NCBI GenBank assembly: GCA_029260615.1
Contig: JAJDCX010000034.1
Location: 1-64,000, forward strand
DNA: 64,000 bases
DNA from: Phycisphaeraceae bacterium
GTDB taxonomy: Bacteria; Planctomycetota; Phycisphaerae; Phycisphaerales; Phycisphaeraceae
Direction: 5' to 3'
Positions within the stretch are counted from its first letter, which is position 1. Each line of letters opens with the position of its first letter. Below the pieces are notes generated by a model. It was not told where the DNA came from and did no database searches. It saw only the letters and a list, made by a program, of their open reading frames with translations. Positions 27,424 to 36,433 of the stretch are shown in pieces. Made by a program: the position numbers and the translations under genes.

Positions 27424-28704
27424 TTACGCTGCCGGCGTGACCAGGCCGGTCACCGGACCGGCGGTGTTCGCGTCACCCAGCGTGTGGTTGTTGATATCGA
27501 TCCGCGCGATGGCCATCACCGCGATGGCACGCTCAAGCCAGAACGGCGCATCGCTTGAGCGGATGGTCATGCCCATACGCTCGCCGATCGTCGTGCTCTT
27601 GCGGATGTCGCCGAAGAGGCAGGCGACCTGGCTGTTGCCGGCCGCGCGAGGCATGGCGGGTGTGAGATCGACCGTCTTGCCCAGGAACTGCAGCTGCGGC
27701 CCGTCCGCCTGCTCGCGTGCGGTGACACCGCCCTTGGCCAGTTGGATCGGGGCCATGACGTTCCAGTAGAACTCGTGGCTGGTCGTGAACTTTTCGTTGC
27801 CGTCCTGGAACCGGGTCTGGCCGACGAGCTTGAGGAAGTCGGCTTCGACCAGGCCGCCCCAGCCCGCGCCGTTGGCTCCGGTGCCCAAGACCAAACCGCC
27901 GCCGTCGTCGCTGCCGTTGATGGCGAGCAGGCGGTTGGTGATGCCGAAGAAGCCCATCGACGCCGCGCCGCCGTCGCCGGTGTAGCCGGCCTCGTCGGTA
28001 CTCTGCGAGAAGCCCTGGGCGAACTCACGGCCCAGCAGCTCGCCGATTGCAACCAGCGCATCTTCCTGCAGCGTGATCGGGTAGACCGTGTAGCCGCCGA
28101 TCTCTACGGGGTTGAGATTAACCGTGGCCCACGCGGAATCGGTCTTGTCGGGCTTGGTCAACTCGCTGAGCCGGCGGAACACGACGCCGGCGGTGCGGCG
28201 GATGAACGTCAGCGAGTCGGTGGTCATCGGCATGCGGAACGCGTTGGCGAAGAAGCTACCGTAGCTCTCCACAAGCCGCTGGATGCGGTTAGAAAACTCG
28301 GTGCCGACAAACACGCCACCTGAAGCGTCTACCGACGGCGAGAGGTCTTTGTACTCGGCGGCGATCACCTTCTGGGCGAACGCCCTTTGGTCGCTGTTGC
28401 CGGTCTGCGCCATGCAGATCAGGGCGAACTGCCGGGACTGGTCCTCGCTGGCGAAGACGCCCCGGTAGTTACCGCCGACGTCGTAGGCCGCCTTGCGGGC
28501 CGCGTCGAGCTTGGACTTGATGTCGGCGTCGAGCGCGGCGCGGTGTTCTTCGAGCTGCTTAACCGCGTCGCCCAGCGCCTTGATCTGCTTCACGTCCTCG
28601 ATACCCATCGCGACCTCGGCGATGACCTCGCTGAATGTTTTGCCCGTCTCCCCCAGGGCCATCATCTGGTCAAAGAATTTTTTCTGTTCGGCTGTCAGTT
28701 CCAT
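27424..28704 (-). CDS. Major capsid protein, HK97 fold
   Basis: 426 residues from MELTAEQKKFFDQMM. The first 100 residues are a coiled-coil delta-like domain (VKQIKALGDAVKQLEEHRAALDADIKSKLDAARKAA), removed in the family by the prohead protease encoded next door. The capsid fold follows, with ASGGVFVGTEFSNRIQRLVESYGSFFANAFRMPM, where the E-loop/N-arm pattern and the F.NAFR.PM segment are typical, then TLQEDALVAIGELLGREFA. This HK97-type head replaces the Mu protease/scaffold and T capsid genes, so the prophage combines Mu-type transposition with a different head. Confidence 0.9.
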   Translation of the reverse strand: MELTAEQKKFFDQMMALGETGKTFSEVIAEVAMGIEDVKQIKALGDAVKQLEEHRAALDADIKSKLDAARKAAYDVGGNYRGVFASEDQSRQFALICMAQTGNSDQRAFAQKVIAAEYKDLSPSVDASGGVFVGTEFSNRIQRLVESYGSFFANAFRMPMTTDSLTFIRRTAGVVFRRLSELTKPDKTDSAWATVNLNPVEIGGYTVYPITLQEDALVAIGELLGREFAQGFSQSTDEAGYTGDGGAASMGFFGITNRLLAINGSDDGGGLVLGTGANGAGWGGLVEADFLKLVGQTRFQDGNEKFTTSHEFYWNVMAPIQLAKGGVTAREQADGPQLQFLGKTVDLTPAMPRAAGNSQVACLFGDIRKSTTIGERMGMTIRSSDAPFWLERAIAVMAIARIDINNHTLGDANTAGPVTGLVTPAA

Positions 28705-28762
28705 CGTTGCTTCCTTACGTTTTAAGTGAGTGGTGTGTCGATCGCCGTGTGCGCCCAAGCGG

Positions 28763-29623
28763 CTACGGGCCGGTCAGGTAATCCACGGCGGGGTGCCCCC
28801 CGCCCCCGGATTTCTCCCCGGTGTTTCCGGGTGTGGCGTCGTCTGTGTGATCCCGGGTAGCCTGGCACGCCTCGACGACGTCCTGGATAAGGCATGCCAA
28901 CTGGCCGCCCGGGTCGGTGTTCAGGTGTTCTTTGATGTCCTTGATTACACGCTCCGCCACCGCCTGGACCAGCAGCTCGCGGGCGTCCCCGGCTGACTCG
29001 TCATCAGCCTCGGAATCGGTGGCGGACTTTAAGCCGGTCATTGCGTCGAAGCCCGCCGCCTTCATGAGCGCCTCGCGGTTCGCGGGCACCGCCACTAACG
29101 AGATCTCGATCAATTCGATCTTGGTGAAGACGCGGACGCGCATCTTGTTTTTGCCCGACCCGACCTCGCGCATCTCCCACTCGCGGACCATGAACCCGAT
29201 CGAGCAGGCGCGGAGCGATCCGTCCAGGATGAGCTGCCAGTAATCTTTGGCCAGCGGCGTAGTCGCCAGCTTGGCGACGCCGACAGTGAGGTTGCCCTCT
29301 CGCTTGAAACTCAACCAGTGCCCGACGATCGTTGGTTCGCCAGCGGACCCGATGTGCCGGTGCCCGGCGAGCATGACCGGGTTAGCCATGAACGCATCGA
29401 CGGTCTCCCTGTCGAACGCCTTGGGGTCGACGATCTCGCCGTAGCGGTCGATGTCGCCACTGCTGATGACCAGCTCGGCGGTCCGGTCTTCTTGGTTGAC
29501 CGCACGTACCACGCCGCGTGCAAAGCCCAGCGATCCGGGCTCGGGCTCCATACCCTGGCTGCGAGGATCGAGGATGCGGGTCTGGGGAATGTATAGCGAT
29601 TGCTCGGTATGTTTAGTTTTCAT
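28763..29623 (-). CDS. Prohead protease, peptidase family U35 (HK97 type)
   Basis: 286 residues. The catalytic pair is visible as His88 in MLAGHRH and Ser141 in ACSIGF, spaced as in HK97 prohead proteases. GDIDRYGEIVDPKAFD is the entry of the family and IELIEISLVAVPANREALM its closing strand. The C-terminal 90 residues are acidic and variable. The protein matures the capsid and is coupled to the portal gene (shared base at 29623). Confidence 0.88.
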   Translation of the reverse strand: MKTKHTEQSLYIPQTRILDPRSQGMEPEPGSLGFARGVVRAVNQEDRTAELVISSGDIDRYGEIVDPKAFDRETVDAFMANPVMLAGHRHIGSAGEPTIVGHWLSFKREGNLTVGVAKLATTPLAKDYWQLILDGSLRACSIGFMVREWEMREVGSGKNKMRVRVFTKIELIEISLVAVPANREALMKAAGFDAMTGLKSATDSEADDESAGDARELLVQAVAERVIKDIKEHLNTDPGGQLACLIQDVVEACQATRDHTDDATPGNTGEKSGGGGHPAVDYLTGP

Positions 29624-32004
29624 TACGCGGCTCCTTTGTCGTCATCTCGCATCGCGGCGTCGCGTGCGAGCATCTGTTCGTAAGTCAGGCACTTGTGGGT
29701 CAGGTAACGCGCCACCACGGCCTTGACACTGTCGCCGGGGAAGCGTGCGATGGTGGTACAGCCGCAGTTGATGTCGTCCTGGGGGTCGTTGGTTGCCCGG
29801 GGGTGCGGGCAGGTGTTGCCGGTCTTGGCAACGGTGAAGAGCTCGCCATTTGCCACCGGGTCTTTGAGGGTGGAACGCTCGGTGTCCATGTGCCAGGCCC
29901 GGCCGGTTTCCCGGCGTGACCACAGCCAGGACTTCAGGGGCGTGCCGGCCTGCTCGCGGCCCAGGTGCCGGGCCTCTTCGACGCTACGCCCGACCTCGGT
30001 GCGTGCGATGGTGTTGGCACGCTTGGATGCGAAGTTGAACTCCCGCTTGATGCGCTCGGCGATCTTGCCGACCGGCTCGTTGCCATCAAGCGCCTCAACG
30101 ATCTGTGCCCGCAGCTTGTTGCGGACGGTCTTGTTCACGTCGGTGAGTTTGATCTCGCGGCGGCGCATGGCTTGCGCGACCTGCGGGTCTTCGATGTTGA
30201 ATACCTGGGCCTCGTCGGCACCCGTGGCTTGAGCGTGTTCGGTCATGGTCTGATTGCCGCCGAGCCTGAATCCCTCACGGATCAGCGGCACCGCCACGAC
30301 GCGGAGCTTGCCGTTGGCCTTGACCAGGTCGAAGAGGATCTGGCCGATCGTGTCACGTTGCTCCACACCGTTAAGCGACCTGGCGTCGTCGCCGAGTACA
30401 CGATGCAGGTTCGCCAGGACTTCGGCGCGCAGAACGCTGAAGTGGCGTTGCACCTTGCCCCGCATCGCACGGTCCAGGCCGGCCCAGCTTGTGCGCCACA
30501 ACTCCCAGATCGCCGCAAGCTGCGACTCGGTAAGCCGACGCTGTTGCAACTCTCGTTTGGCGGCGGATGACTTGTCGTCCCCGGAATCGTCGGGATCGTT
30601 TTTCGGATTGTCGCCGTCTTGATCTTCTAGGTCCGGGGGCGGGCCCGGCGGGTCGTCGATGATCGGTGTGTCGTCCTCGTAGTCGATCAGCCCGATAGGT
30701 CGGTACCCGGCGTTGCCCCAAGCCAGGTCCTCGACCGGCGCTCCGGTTGCCTGGATGATCGCGTTCACAGGCACGCCCATATCGAACCACCGCTTGGCGT
30801 CCTGGGACTGACCGAGCCACTCGTACTTCAGCGCGGCGACACCGGAGGCGTCGAACCAGGCGAAGAAGCTCTGGTTGGTGGCCATCGCCGCCTGGCGTGA
30901 TCGCTGGTAGCTAGCGCATCGCCGGTGCCCGGCGGGCGTGTCACGCTTACACGCTGCGGACATCGCGTCGCGGAGCGTGAGAGATTTGTCGCGGCCAAAG
31001 CGTCCCAGTGGCCCGCAGGTCCACTCCTCGGCGATCCTGTCGGCGCGGGACATGATCGTGGTGTTCCACACGCTCTTCTCTGCGCTCTCGGCTTCCTTGC
31101 CGGGGCCCATGCCCGAGCGGCCACCGTAGAAGAGGATCGCCTTGAGACCGAACACGGCGCAGATCCCCTCGCGGCTCATGGTCTTCAGCTCGGTGAATTC
31201 CATTTCTTTGAACGCGGACGCCATGCCCTGCCACTTCAGCCCGCCCTCCAGGACCATGACGCGGCGGCGGTTACGGACGCCGGCGTGGCGTTGGTCGAGC
31301 TGATTCTTGATGTCCTCACGCTGCGGGTCGGTCAGCGAGTGGTCGGTCTCAAGCGCTCCCGGCGGCGCGACGTCGTTATCCAGGCTGGACTCGTTCGCGA
31401 CGTCGGCCTTGTAGTACTGGGCGATCGCAAGCTCGGCGGCCTTGCGTGGGCTCATCCCGTCGTGGAGGTTTTGCGGCAGCTCGTAGTCCGGCAGCGTGAT
31501 TGTGTGGACCTCATCCAGCGGGATGATCTCTTCGGTCGCACCGGACACACCCACCGGCATGAACCCCCACGCCAGCAGCTCGCCGGTGGACCGGTCGCGC
31601 TTGGGTTTCATCTGCAGCGGGTTGATGATGCGGACGGCCCTGGGGACGCCGCCGATCAGTTCCATGTGCCAGTGGACACGGCCGAACAGTTCGAGCATCG
31701 CCTCGGTCTCGGCGAAGAAGGCGCGGCCGGTCTGGCCGGGGTTGGGTCGGAAGGTCAGCTCCGCCAGCGGTCCGGACTCGACGACCTGGTCGTCGGCGGT
31801 GGAGATCATCAGCGGCAGCGACCCGATCGCGTCGGACAGGAACCGCACGCAGGTGTAGACGACATCCACCTGGCGGTAGCTGGCCCCGGGGCGGTCGCGA
31901 TCGGCACCGCGCCCGCCAAAGATCAGGTTGGCCATCTGCGTGGTCGAGAGGTCCGCGCCCCGCGTCCTGCCCGCAAACCCGCGTTGTGTCGGTCTCCGCT
32001 TCAT
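29623..32004 (-). CDS. Portal protein fused to a MuF-type head morphogenesis domain
   Basis: 793 residues. The first 430 are a HK97-family portal (YRQVDVVYTCVRFLSDAIGSLPL, LFGRVHWHMELIGG, MAITNQ-like helix near ATNQSFFAWF). An acidic Pro/Asp linker (IIDDPPGPPPDLEDQDG) joins it to a C-terminal MuF/SPP1-gp7 domain with RANTIARTEVGRSVEEAR, then W.S..ETGRAWHMDTERS and a C-x-C zinc-like NTCPHPR...DDINCGCTTIARF. In Mu these are two genes. The portal is the dodecameric DNA gate and MuF is a minor head protein. The stop overlaps the protease start. Confidence 0.88.
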   Translation of the reverse strand: MKRRPTQRGFAGRTRGADLSTTQMANLIFGGRGADRDRPGASYRQVDVVYTCVRFLSDAIGSLPLMISTADDQVVESGPLAELTFRPNPGQTGRAFFAETEAMLELFGRVHWHMELIGGVPRAVRIINPLQMKPKRDRSTGELLAWGFMPVGVSGATEEIIPLDEVHTITLPDYELPQNLHDGMSPRKAAELAIAQYYKADVANESSLDNDVAPPGALETDHSLTDPQREDIKNQLDQRHAGVRNRRRVMVLEGGLKWQGMASAFKEMEFTELKTMSREGICAVFGLKAILFYGGRSGMGPGKEAESAEKSVWNTTIMSRADRIAEEWTCGPLGRFGRDKSLTLRDAMSAACKRDTPAGHRRCASYQRSRQAAMATNQSFFAWFDASGVAALKYEWLGQSQDAKRWFDMGVPVNAIIQATGAPVEDLAWGNAGYRPIGLIDYEDDTPIIDDPPGPPPDLEDQDGDNPKNDPDDSGDDKSSAAKRELQQRRLTESQLAAIWELWRTSWAGLDRAMRGKVQRHFSVLRAEVLANLHRVLGDDARSLNGVEQRDTIGQILFDLVKANGKLRVVAVPLIREGFRLGGNQTMTEHAQATGADEAQVFNIEDPQVAQAMRRREIKLTDVNKTVRNKLRAQIVEALDGNEPVGKIAERIKREFNFASKRANTIARTEVGRSVEEARHLGREQAGTPLKSWLWSRRETGRAWHMDTERSTLKDPVANGELFTVAKTGNTCPHPRATNDPQDDINCGCTTIARFPGDSVKAVVARYLTHKCLTYEQMLARDAAMRDDDKGAA

Positions 32005-33458
32005 AGGAAGTTTAACCTCGGGGTGGCCATTTGGATTGCGTGCCCGGCCCTAAGCGCCAGCCCGCCGGCGTAGGCGATGTCGCAGTGCGAGTCGGGCCAG
32101 AGCGCGTTCTTCGATTCGGTGACCTTGATGCGGGCCTTGCCGTCGTCGTCGAACTCGTTTTCTTCGCCAGCCACACGCTGCAATGCGTAGAAGTCCGTCG
32201 CGATGAACTTGTATTGATCGCCAATGTCTTCGGCATGGAGTGACGGCTCACCGCCAACCGCCTTGAATGCCGGCAGCGACTGCGTGCCGTCACGGAACGC
32301 GGTGTAGATCCCCGAGGCAATATCGCTCTTGCGTGTGCCGCCAAAGTTCACACCATCCCAGCGGCCGGGGTACTTCGCCGCCAGCGTCTCGTTGGAGTCC
32401 TCGCCCAGGCCGGTCTTGTCGCCCAGGCCGACGTTGGCGGGGTTCGCGTCCATCGCCTCACAGATGACCTGCCGCTGCAGCGCGAAGCTGGTGTGCTGCA
32501 TGACCACAAGCGCACGAAGGTGTTTATCCCCCGTCGGCCCGGTGTTACACCAGATCACGGAGAGGTGCCCGTGTCGGGCCACGTCCCAGCCGTACTCGCT
32601 GCGCCCGATGATATTAAGGGAGCGGAAGAAACCGGGTGTCCATCCCTTCTCGTGCTTGATGTGCATAAAATTAAACGGGCGGCCCAGGCCACGCGCGGCG
32701 GCGCTTTCGAGGTACGCCCAGGCGATTAGGGCGTCCAGTTCGCCGGTGCTCTTCAGCCCGTACTCACGCTCGAACCCGACGTCGTCGCCATACAGCTCTT
32801 TAAACTTCTCGATCGTTGTCCGCTCACCGTCCTCGTCGGTGAGCACGAAGCCCTCGGCGATCGACTGGAAGATGTCGCAGATGTGGACGCTGTAGAGTTC
32901 GGGCTGGTTGCACAGCTCGTCGAACTTGGTGGACGGGTCACGCGGTGTAGAGATCACCACACAGGTGAACCCGCGTGTGATCAGCGGGAAGATCACACGC
33001 CAGTGCCGGCGGCCACCGTAGGGGAAGAGCGCGAACTCGGTGATGATGAGGTTACCGGTGAGGCCGGCCAGGTTGTCCGGCTCGCGCCCGGGCAGCGCGG
33101 TCACCGTGCCGCCGTTGGGCAGGGTCATGCTGCGCGCCGTGTAGCGGAAGGCGTTGCCCAGTTCATCGAACCCAACGAGGTGTTCTTCTTTGACGATGAT
33201 CTCGCCGATGCGGTCCTTGTAGTATTCGGCCCAGAACTTGCACTTGTCGAACGTGGCGTCGGCCTGGCGTTGGGTCAGCGAGACGATGAACCACGGCTGA
33301 CCGGTCTCCATCGCGTGGAGGACGGCTTTGCCCGCAGCGCAGAAGTCCTTGCCCTTCTGGCGGTGCCAGCGCACCACCTGCACGCGGGAGTCGTCGGCGA
33401 AGAACCGGCGCTGCGCGGGGTCGAGGGTGATCCGGGATGACTTGGCTTGCGCAACCAT
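32001..33458 (-). CDS. Terminase large subunit, Mu gp28-type
   Basis: 485 residues. The ATPase part has a Walker-A-like RWHRQKGKDF (30-39), an adenine-binding-like QRRFF upstream and a Walker-B-like strand LIITEF (137-142), in which Thr stands where Asp is usual before the catalytic Glu. Next comes RHWRVIFPLITRG and the motif III-like ISTPRD. The nuclease part contains YGWDVARHGHLSVIW, with an acidic residue, and later DSHCDIAYAGGLALRAG. The enzyme packages phage DNA into the prohead. It overlaps both neighbours by one to four bases. Confidence 0.85.
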   Translation of the reverse strand: MVAQAKSSRITLDPAQRRFFADDSRVQVVRWHRQKGKDFCAAGKAVLHAMETGQPWFIVSLTQRQADATFDKCKFWAEYYKDRIGEIIVKEEHLVGFDELGNAFRYTARSMTLPNGGTVTALPGREPDNLAGLTGNLIITEFALFPYGGRRHWRVIFPLITRGFTCVVISTPRDPSTKFDELCNQPELYSVHICDIFQSIAEGFVLTDEDGERTTIEKFKELYGDDVGFEREYGLKSTGELDALIAWAYLESAAARGLGRPFNFMHIKHEKGWTPGFFRSLNIIGRSEYGWDVARHGHLSVIWCNTGPTGDKHLRALVVMQHTSFALQRQVICEAMDANPANVGLGDKTGLGEDSNETLAAKYPGRWDGVNFGGTRKSDIASGIYTAFRDGTQSLPAFKAVGGEPSLHAEDIGDQYKFIATDFYALQRVAGEENEFDDDGKARIKVTESKNALWPDSHCDIAYAGGLALRAGHAIQMATPRLNFL

Positions 33459-34177
33459 CAGGTCTGCACCCCCATGAGTTCATCGCGGATTTGGGCGAAC
33501 ACGGACGGGTCGATCGACTGCCCGCGTTGGACGCGGTTCGACAGCCCGTCAACGGTCGCTCCAAGCGCCTTTAAGCGTTCTTCGATCTTCGCGTCCTTGC
33601 GTTCCTGTTCACGTTTGATGCGCTCGACCTCCGCTTCCAGCTTCGCCGCCCGGTCCTCCGCCTGCCTGCGTGCCAGGTCCAGCTTGGCGCGGTCGTTCGC
33701 GGCGCTGTCGGCGTTCTCTACGAGCTTGAGGTACATCCCGATCCGCTTGGTATCCAGCTCGCCGGCGTCGTGGGTCATCACCTCCTGGGCGACCAGCAGC
33801 CGTGTCTGGTCCCGGATCAATTCGACCAGGTCGTCGCTTTCCTGTTCGGTGCCGCCGGCGCGACGCAGCAGGACGAGCTTGTTGGCCCAGCCGGCCCAGA
33901 CGGTCTTGTACTTCTCGCGGTACCGCTGCGCAAAGCGGTAGACGCTGGACCGCTTGAGGTCGTGGCCCTTGCCCTTGAGCCAGGTGACCGCCGCGACGTG
34001 GATCTCTTCGCCCGGCTCCGTGAGCCGACGGCCCAGCTCGTTAAGCACCGGGCGCGACAGCTTCATCACGCTGGATGTGTAGCCCTCGGCGACCAGCTCC
34101 GCGATCGCCTGCACGGCGATATCTTCCGCAGGCGGCATGGTCAGGTGGTTCGTGTTGTGTGTGGCGTCCGTGCCCAA
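33458..34177 (-). CDS. Terminase small subunit-like, DUF3486 (Mu gp27) type
   Basis: 239 residues; an internal ATG at 34138 (MPPAEDIAV) is an alternative start. The first half has helix-turn-helix-like segments, LIVEGYTSSVMKLSRP-type and LKGKGHDLKRSSVYRFAQRYREKY, as in DUF3486 proteins that bind phage DNA for packaging. The second half is a long coiled coil (LARRQAEDRAAKLEAEVERIKREQE). Position directly before the large subunit supports the call. Confidence 0.7.
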   Translation of the reverse strand: MGTDATHNTNHLTMPPAEDIAVQAIAELVAEGYTSSVMKLSRPVLNELGRRLTEPGEEIHVAAVTWLKGKGHDLKRSSVYRFAQRYREKYKTVWAGWANKLVLLRRAGGTEQESDDLVELIRDQTRLLVAQEVMTHDAGELDTKRIGMYLKLVENADSAANDRAKLDLARRQAEDRAAKLEAEVERIKREQERKDAKIEERLKALGATVDGLSNRVQRGQSIDPSVFAQIRDELMGVQT

Positions 34178-34225
34178 TGTTTTCTCTGCGTCCTCTGGGG
34201 TGAAACTTTTAAGTTATTTCGCGGT

Positions 34226-34381
34226 TTACCCTTCCGGGTTCTCTGCGGCCTGCGCCGCCCGCCATCCGTCGGCCCACAGCTCGTGGTTTTCGTCGCCCTC
34301 GGTGTACGGGTTGGCCGTTTCGCATTGGCCGGCGAGGTAGGCGTCGTACCCGTCAACAAAGGCGTCGCGTGGTCCGCTCAC
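34226..34381 (-). CDS. Rmf/CrpP-like small protein
   Basis: 51 residues starting with GTG that overlaps the TGA of the preceding gene. It reads SGPRDAFVDGYDAYLAGQ, then NPYTEGDENHELWADGWRAA. The NPY......LW..GW spacing is the signature of ribosome-modulation-factor-like small proteins, which are frequent in phages and mobile DNA (CrpP group). Whether it binds ribosomes is unknown. The start is GTG and the frame ends 48 bases before the DUF3486 gene start. Confidence 0.65.
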   Translation of the reverse strand: MSGPRDAFVDGYDAYLAGQCETANPYTEGDENHELWADGWRAAQAAENPEG

Positions 34382-34743
34382 TTGGCGATCCTCCCGTCAC
34401 CGACCAGCGCGTCGTGCGGTTCGGTGCGGTTGATAAAACCGCTGCCCTTGCCGGTGAGTTTGTAGGTCAGGTGGTTGAGCCCGTAGGGCTGGCTCTCGTC
34501 TTCGCGGTTGTCCTGGACCTCGATGTATTCCGCGAGGACCAGGTCGGTGAGCAGGCCCCGGGCGTGCGAGTCGTCGTCGGGCGTGTAGTCCTGGCCGCAG
34601 TAGCCCATCGCCTCGACCACGCCACGCCCGGTGATCCAGCCTCCGTGGCTGTTGGAGCGTGAGCCGTGGATAACGGTGAGCATCTGCCAGCGGATGCGTG
34701 CCTCGCGTTGACGCCGGGCGGATTGTTTTTGGTGGTAGTTCAC
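34378..34743 (-). CDS. Small phage protein with winged-helix-like features
   Basis: 121 residues. A basic start (YHQKQSARRQREARIRW) is followed by VVEAMGYCGQDYTPDDDSHARGLLTDLVLAEYI and a strand LNHLTYKLTGKGSGF, which resembles the helix-helix-wing order of a winged helix. It lies in the cluster before terminase, where Mu-like phages carry small genes of the gp24-gp26 group. The family is not recognised further. Confidence 0.55.
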   Translation of the reverse strand: MNYHQKQSARRQREARIRWQMLTVIHGSRSNSHGGWITGRGVVEAMGYCGQDYTPDDDSHARGLLTDLVLAEYIEVQDNREDESQPYGLNHLTYKLTGKGSGFINRTEPHDALVGDGRIAK

Positions 34744-35204
34744 GCGGCCCCCTGTATCTGCGCGACCCGGTTCGCGAGCTTGTCGTGTTTATCCTCAACG
34801 CGTTGCAGATCGGCCTTGGTGGCCACACTTTCGATGACATCGCGGCGTAGCTGGTTGATGGCGGTCAGCGTTTTAAGCTCGTCATCATGGTCACGTTCTC
34901 GCAGCTCGCCCAGCAGCTTGTCACCGGATTTGAGCCGGTTCTCGGCCTGCTGGAGTTGCTGGCCGAGCAGTCGGATCTCGCCCACGAGTTCCTGGCGGAC
35001 GACTTCGACTTTCTGGTCGATCAGCTGGTCCGCGTAGGACTTGACCTCTGCCTTCAAGCCGCTGACCGTCGAGGTGGCCTGCCGCACATAGAGCAGCGCG
35101 ATCGCCAGGACGACGTTGAAGCCGAGGTTGACGACGAACAGCGAAATATTCCAGATATCACTGAGCGCCAGTGTGGTCGTCAGGATTCCGGGGGCTGTGT
35201 TCAT
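34740..35204 (-). CDS. Small membrane-anchored coiled-coil protein, DUF2730/Mu gp25-like
   Basis: 154 residues from MNTAPGILTTTLALSD. One transmembrane helix near the N terminus (NISLFVVNLGFNVVLAIALLYV) is followed by a long coiled coil (VEVVRQELVGEIRLLGQQLQQAENRLKSG and VATKADLQRVEDKHDKLANRVAQI). This layout and its place just before the DUF3486 genes match the DUF2730 group of Mu-like phages, whose role is unknown. Confidence 0.65.
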   Translation of the reverse strand: MNTAPGILTTTLALSDIWNISLFVVNLGFNVVLAIALLYVRQATSTVSGLKAEVKSYADQLIDQKVEVVRQELVGEIRLLGQQLQQAENRLKSGDKLLGELRERDHDDELKTLTAINQLRRDVIESVATKADLQRVEDKHDKLANRVAQIQGAA

Positions 35205-35291
35205 TGTGTCGCGTCCGTGCGGGGGGCCGGGGGTGTTTGTTGCGTGAGTGTTTGCTGCGTGCGCCTGCCCCGGAAGGCCTTGGTTAAAAAC

Positions 35292-35331
35292 CCGGTGGGC
35301 CCCCTCCCCCCCGGGGGTGGTCACCCACCGG
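35292..35331. terminator. Strong hairpin between late genes
   Basis: CCGGTGGG (35292-35299) pairs with CCCACCGG (35324-35331) around a C-rich/G-rich centre that can pair further. No T-run follows, so it may be an RNA processing or attenuation site in the leftward operon. Confidence 0.45.
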
Positions 35332-35348
35332 ATTTGTTCAGGGGTGGG

Positions 35349-36179
35349 TTAGGTGCCGCTGGTGGTCATCGCCTTGAGTGCCTTGACCCTCGCCGGCTGG
35401 GCGCGTCGCACCACCTCAACCATGTCGCGGGCCTCGGTGGACATCCGCGATCGCAGGCTGGCCTGGGTGGCGTCGTCCGCGAAATCGACCGTGCCATCGC
35501 TGCCCTTCTCATATTCGATGGCGGTGATGACGGACGCCGCCGCATCGCGGGTCTTGTCCGCGAGATCGCGGGTGCGGGCCAGGCTGTCGTCGAGGTACTT
35601 GACCTGGTCGGTGGCGACATTGGTTTCCTTCTTCGCCTCATCGGCCTTGCGTTTCTGCAGGTAGGTGAGGATGCCGCCCAAGACAGTCGATCCGGCCAGG
35701 ACGTAGACGCCGTAGGGCTGGGGCACCTTGGTGGCGATGTACCGCCCGCCGATGGTGACGGCCTGCGCCGTGTTGCCCGCCAGTGCGGCGGAGATCGCGG
35801 CGTTGTTCTGCTCAAGGAACCCGTCGAGCTCGTCGGCGGTGGCCTTGGTTTTTTCAATCAACCCGGCGACCCGGTCCCGCGCCTCGACCGCCGCCAGTTT
35901 TTCGGGCCCGTCGGGGGTGGCGGCGATCTGGCCGTCGAGTTCTGTGAGCAGCGTTTCGGCACCGTCGAGCTTGGTGTTGGCCTCGTCCAACGCGGTTTGG
36001 ATCTCGGCGTTCGCGGCGCGGTACTGCTCGATTTGTTCGTCGCTGCAGCCGGCCGCGATCGCAATGAACGCGACGAGGGCAAGCAGCAGGACGCCCCCCA
36101 CGGCCTTTAGAATCCCAGGCCCCGCCGGCCCGGAGGCGAGAGTCGATCGGTGTGCGTGTTGTTGTGTTCTTGAGTTCAT
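35349..36179 (-). CDS. Prophage lipoprotein with coiled coil
   Basis: 276 residues. A hydrophobic helix LLLALVAFIAIAAGCSDEQ has a lipobox-like IAAGC, so Cys45 would be lipidated. Long helical stretches follow (IQTALDEANTKLDGAETLLTELDGQ, ARDRVAGLIEKTKATADELDGFL), and a second hydrophobic helix GVYVLAGSTVLGGILTYL lies in the middle. A lysis-related outer-membrane spanin is possible from its position in the small-gene cluster, but no endolysin or holin was recognised, so this is open. Confidence 0.55.
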   Translation of the reverse strand: MNSRTQQHAHRSTLASGPAGPGILKAVGGVLLLALVAFIAIAAGCSDEQIEQYRAANAEIQTALDEANTKLDGAETLLTELDGQIAATPDGPEKLAAVEARDRVAGLIEKTKATADELDGFLEQNNAAISAALAGNTAQAVTIGGRYIATKVPQPYGVYVLAGSTVLGGILTYLQKRKADEAKKETNVATDQVKYLDDSLARTRDLADKTRDAAASVITAIEYEKGSDGTVDFADDATQASLRSRMSTEARDMVEVVRRAQPARVKALKAMTTSGT

Positions 36180-36248
36180 GGTTTGTGTCTCCTTCGTGGT
36201 GTGTGTGTCGTGGTCGCCTCGGCGGCGGGCCTTTGTTCCAGAGTTCCG

Positions 36249-36431
36249 TTAGTTTTTTTGGGCTTCAAGCAGGGCGTCGAGTACAGCCTGATCGCAATCC
36301 ACCCGGAACTTGATCGCGTCGAGTTCCGTCTGGGTCTCGGTCTTGATCTGTTCGACGCGTTTGTGTGCTTTCTCGATGCGTAGCCGCCGAGTCTTGATCT
36401 CGCGTTCGATCGGTGTGAGTTTTTTTGCCAT
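36249..36431 (-). CDS. Small coiled-coil protein
   Basis: 60 residues, almost entirely one charged helix (TPIEREIKTRRLRIEKAHKR). It lies two bases from the next gene on the same strand. The function is unknown. Confidence 0.5.
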   Translation of the reverse strand: MAKKLTPIEREIKTRRLRIEKAHKRVEQIKTETQTELDAIKFRVDCDQAVLDALLEAQKN

Positions 36432-36433
36432 GT

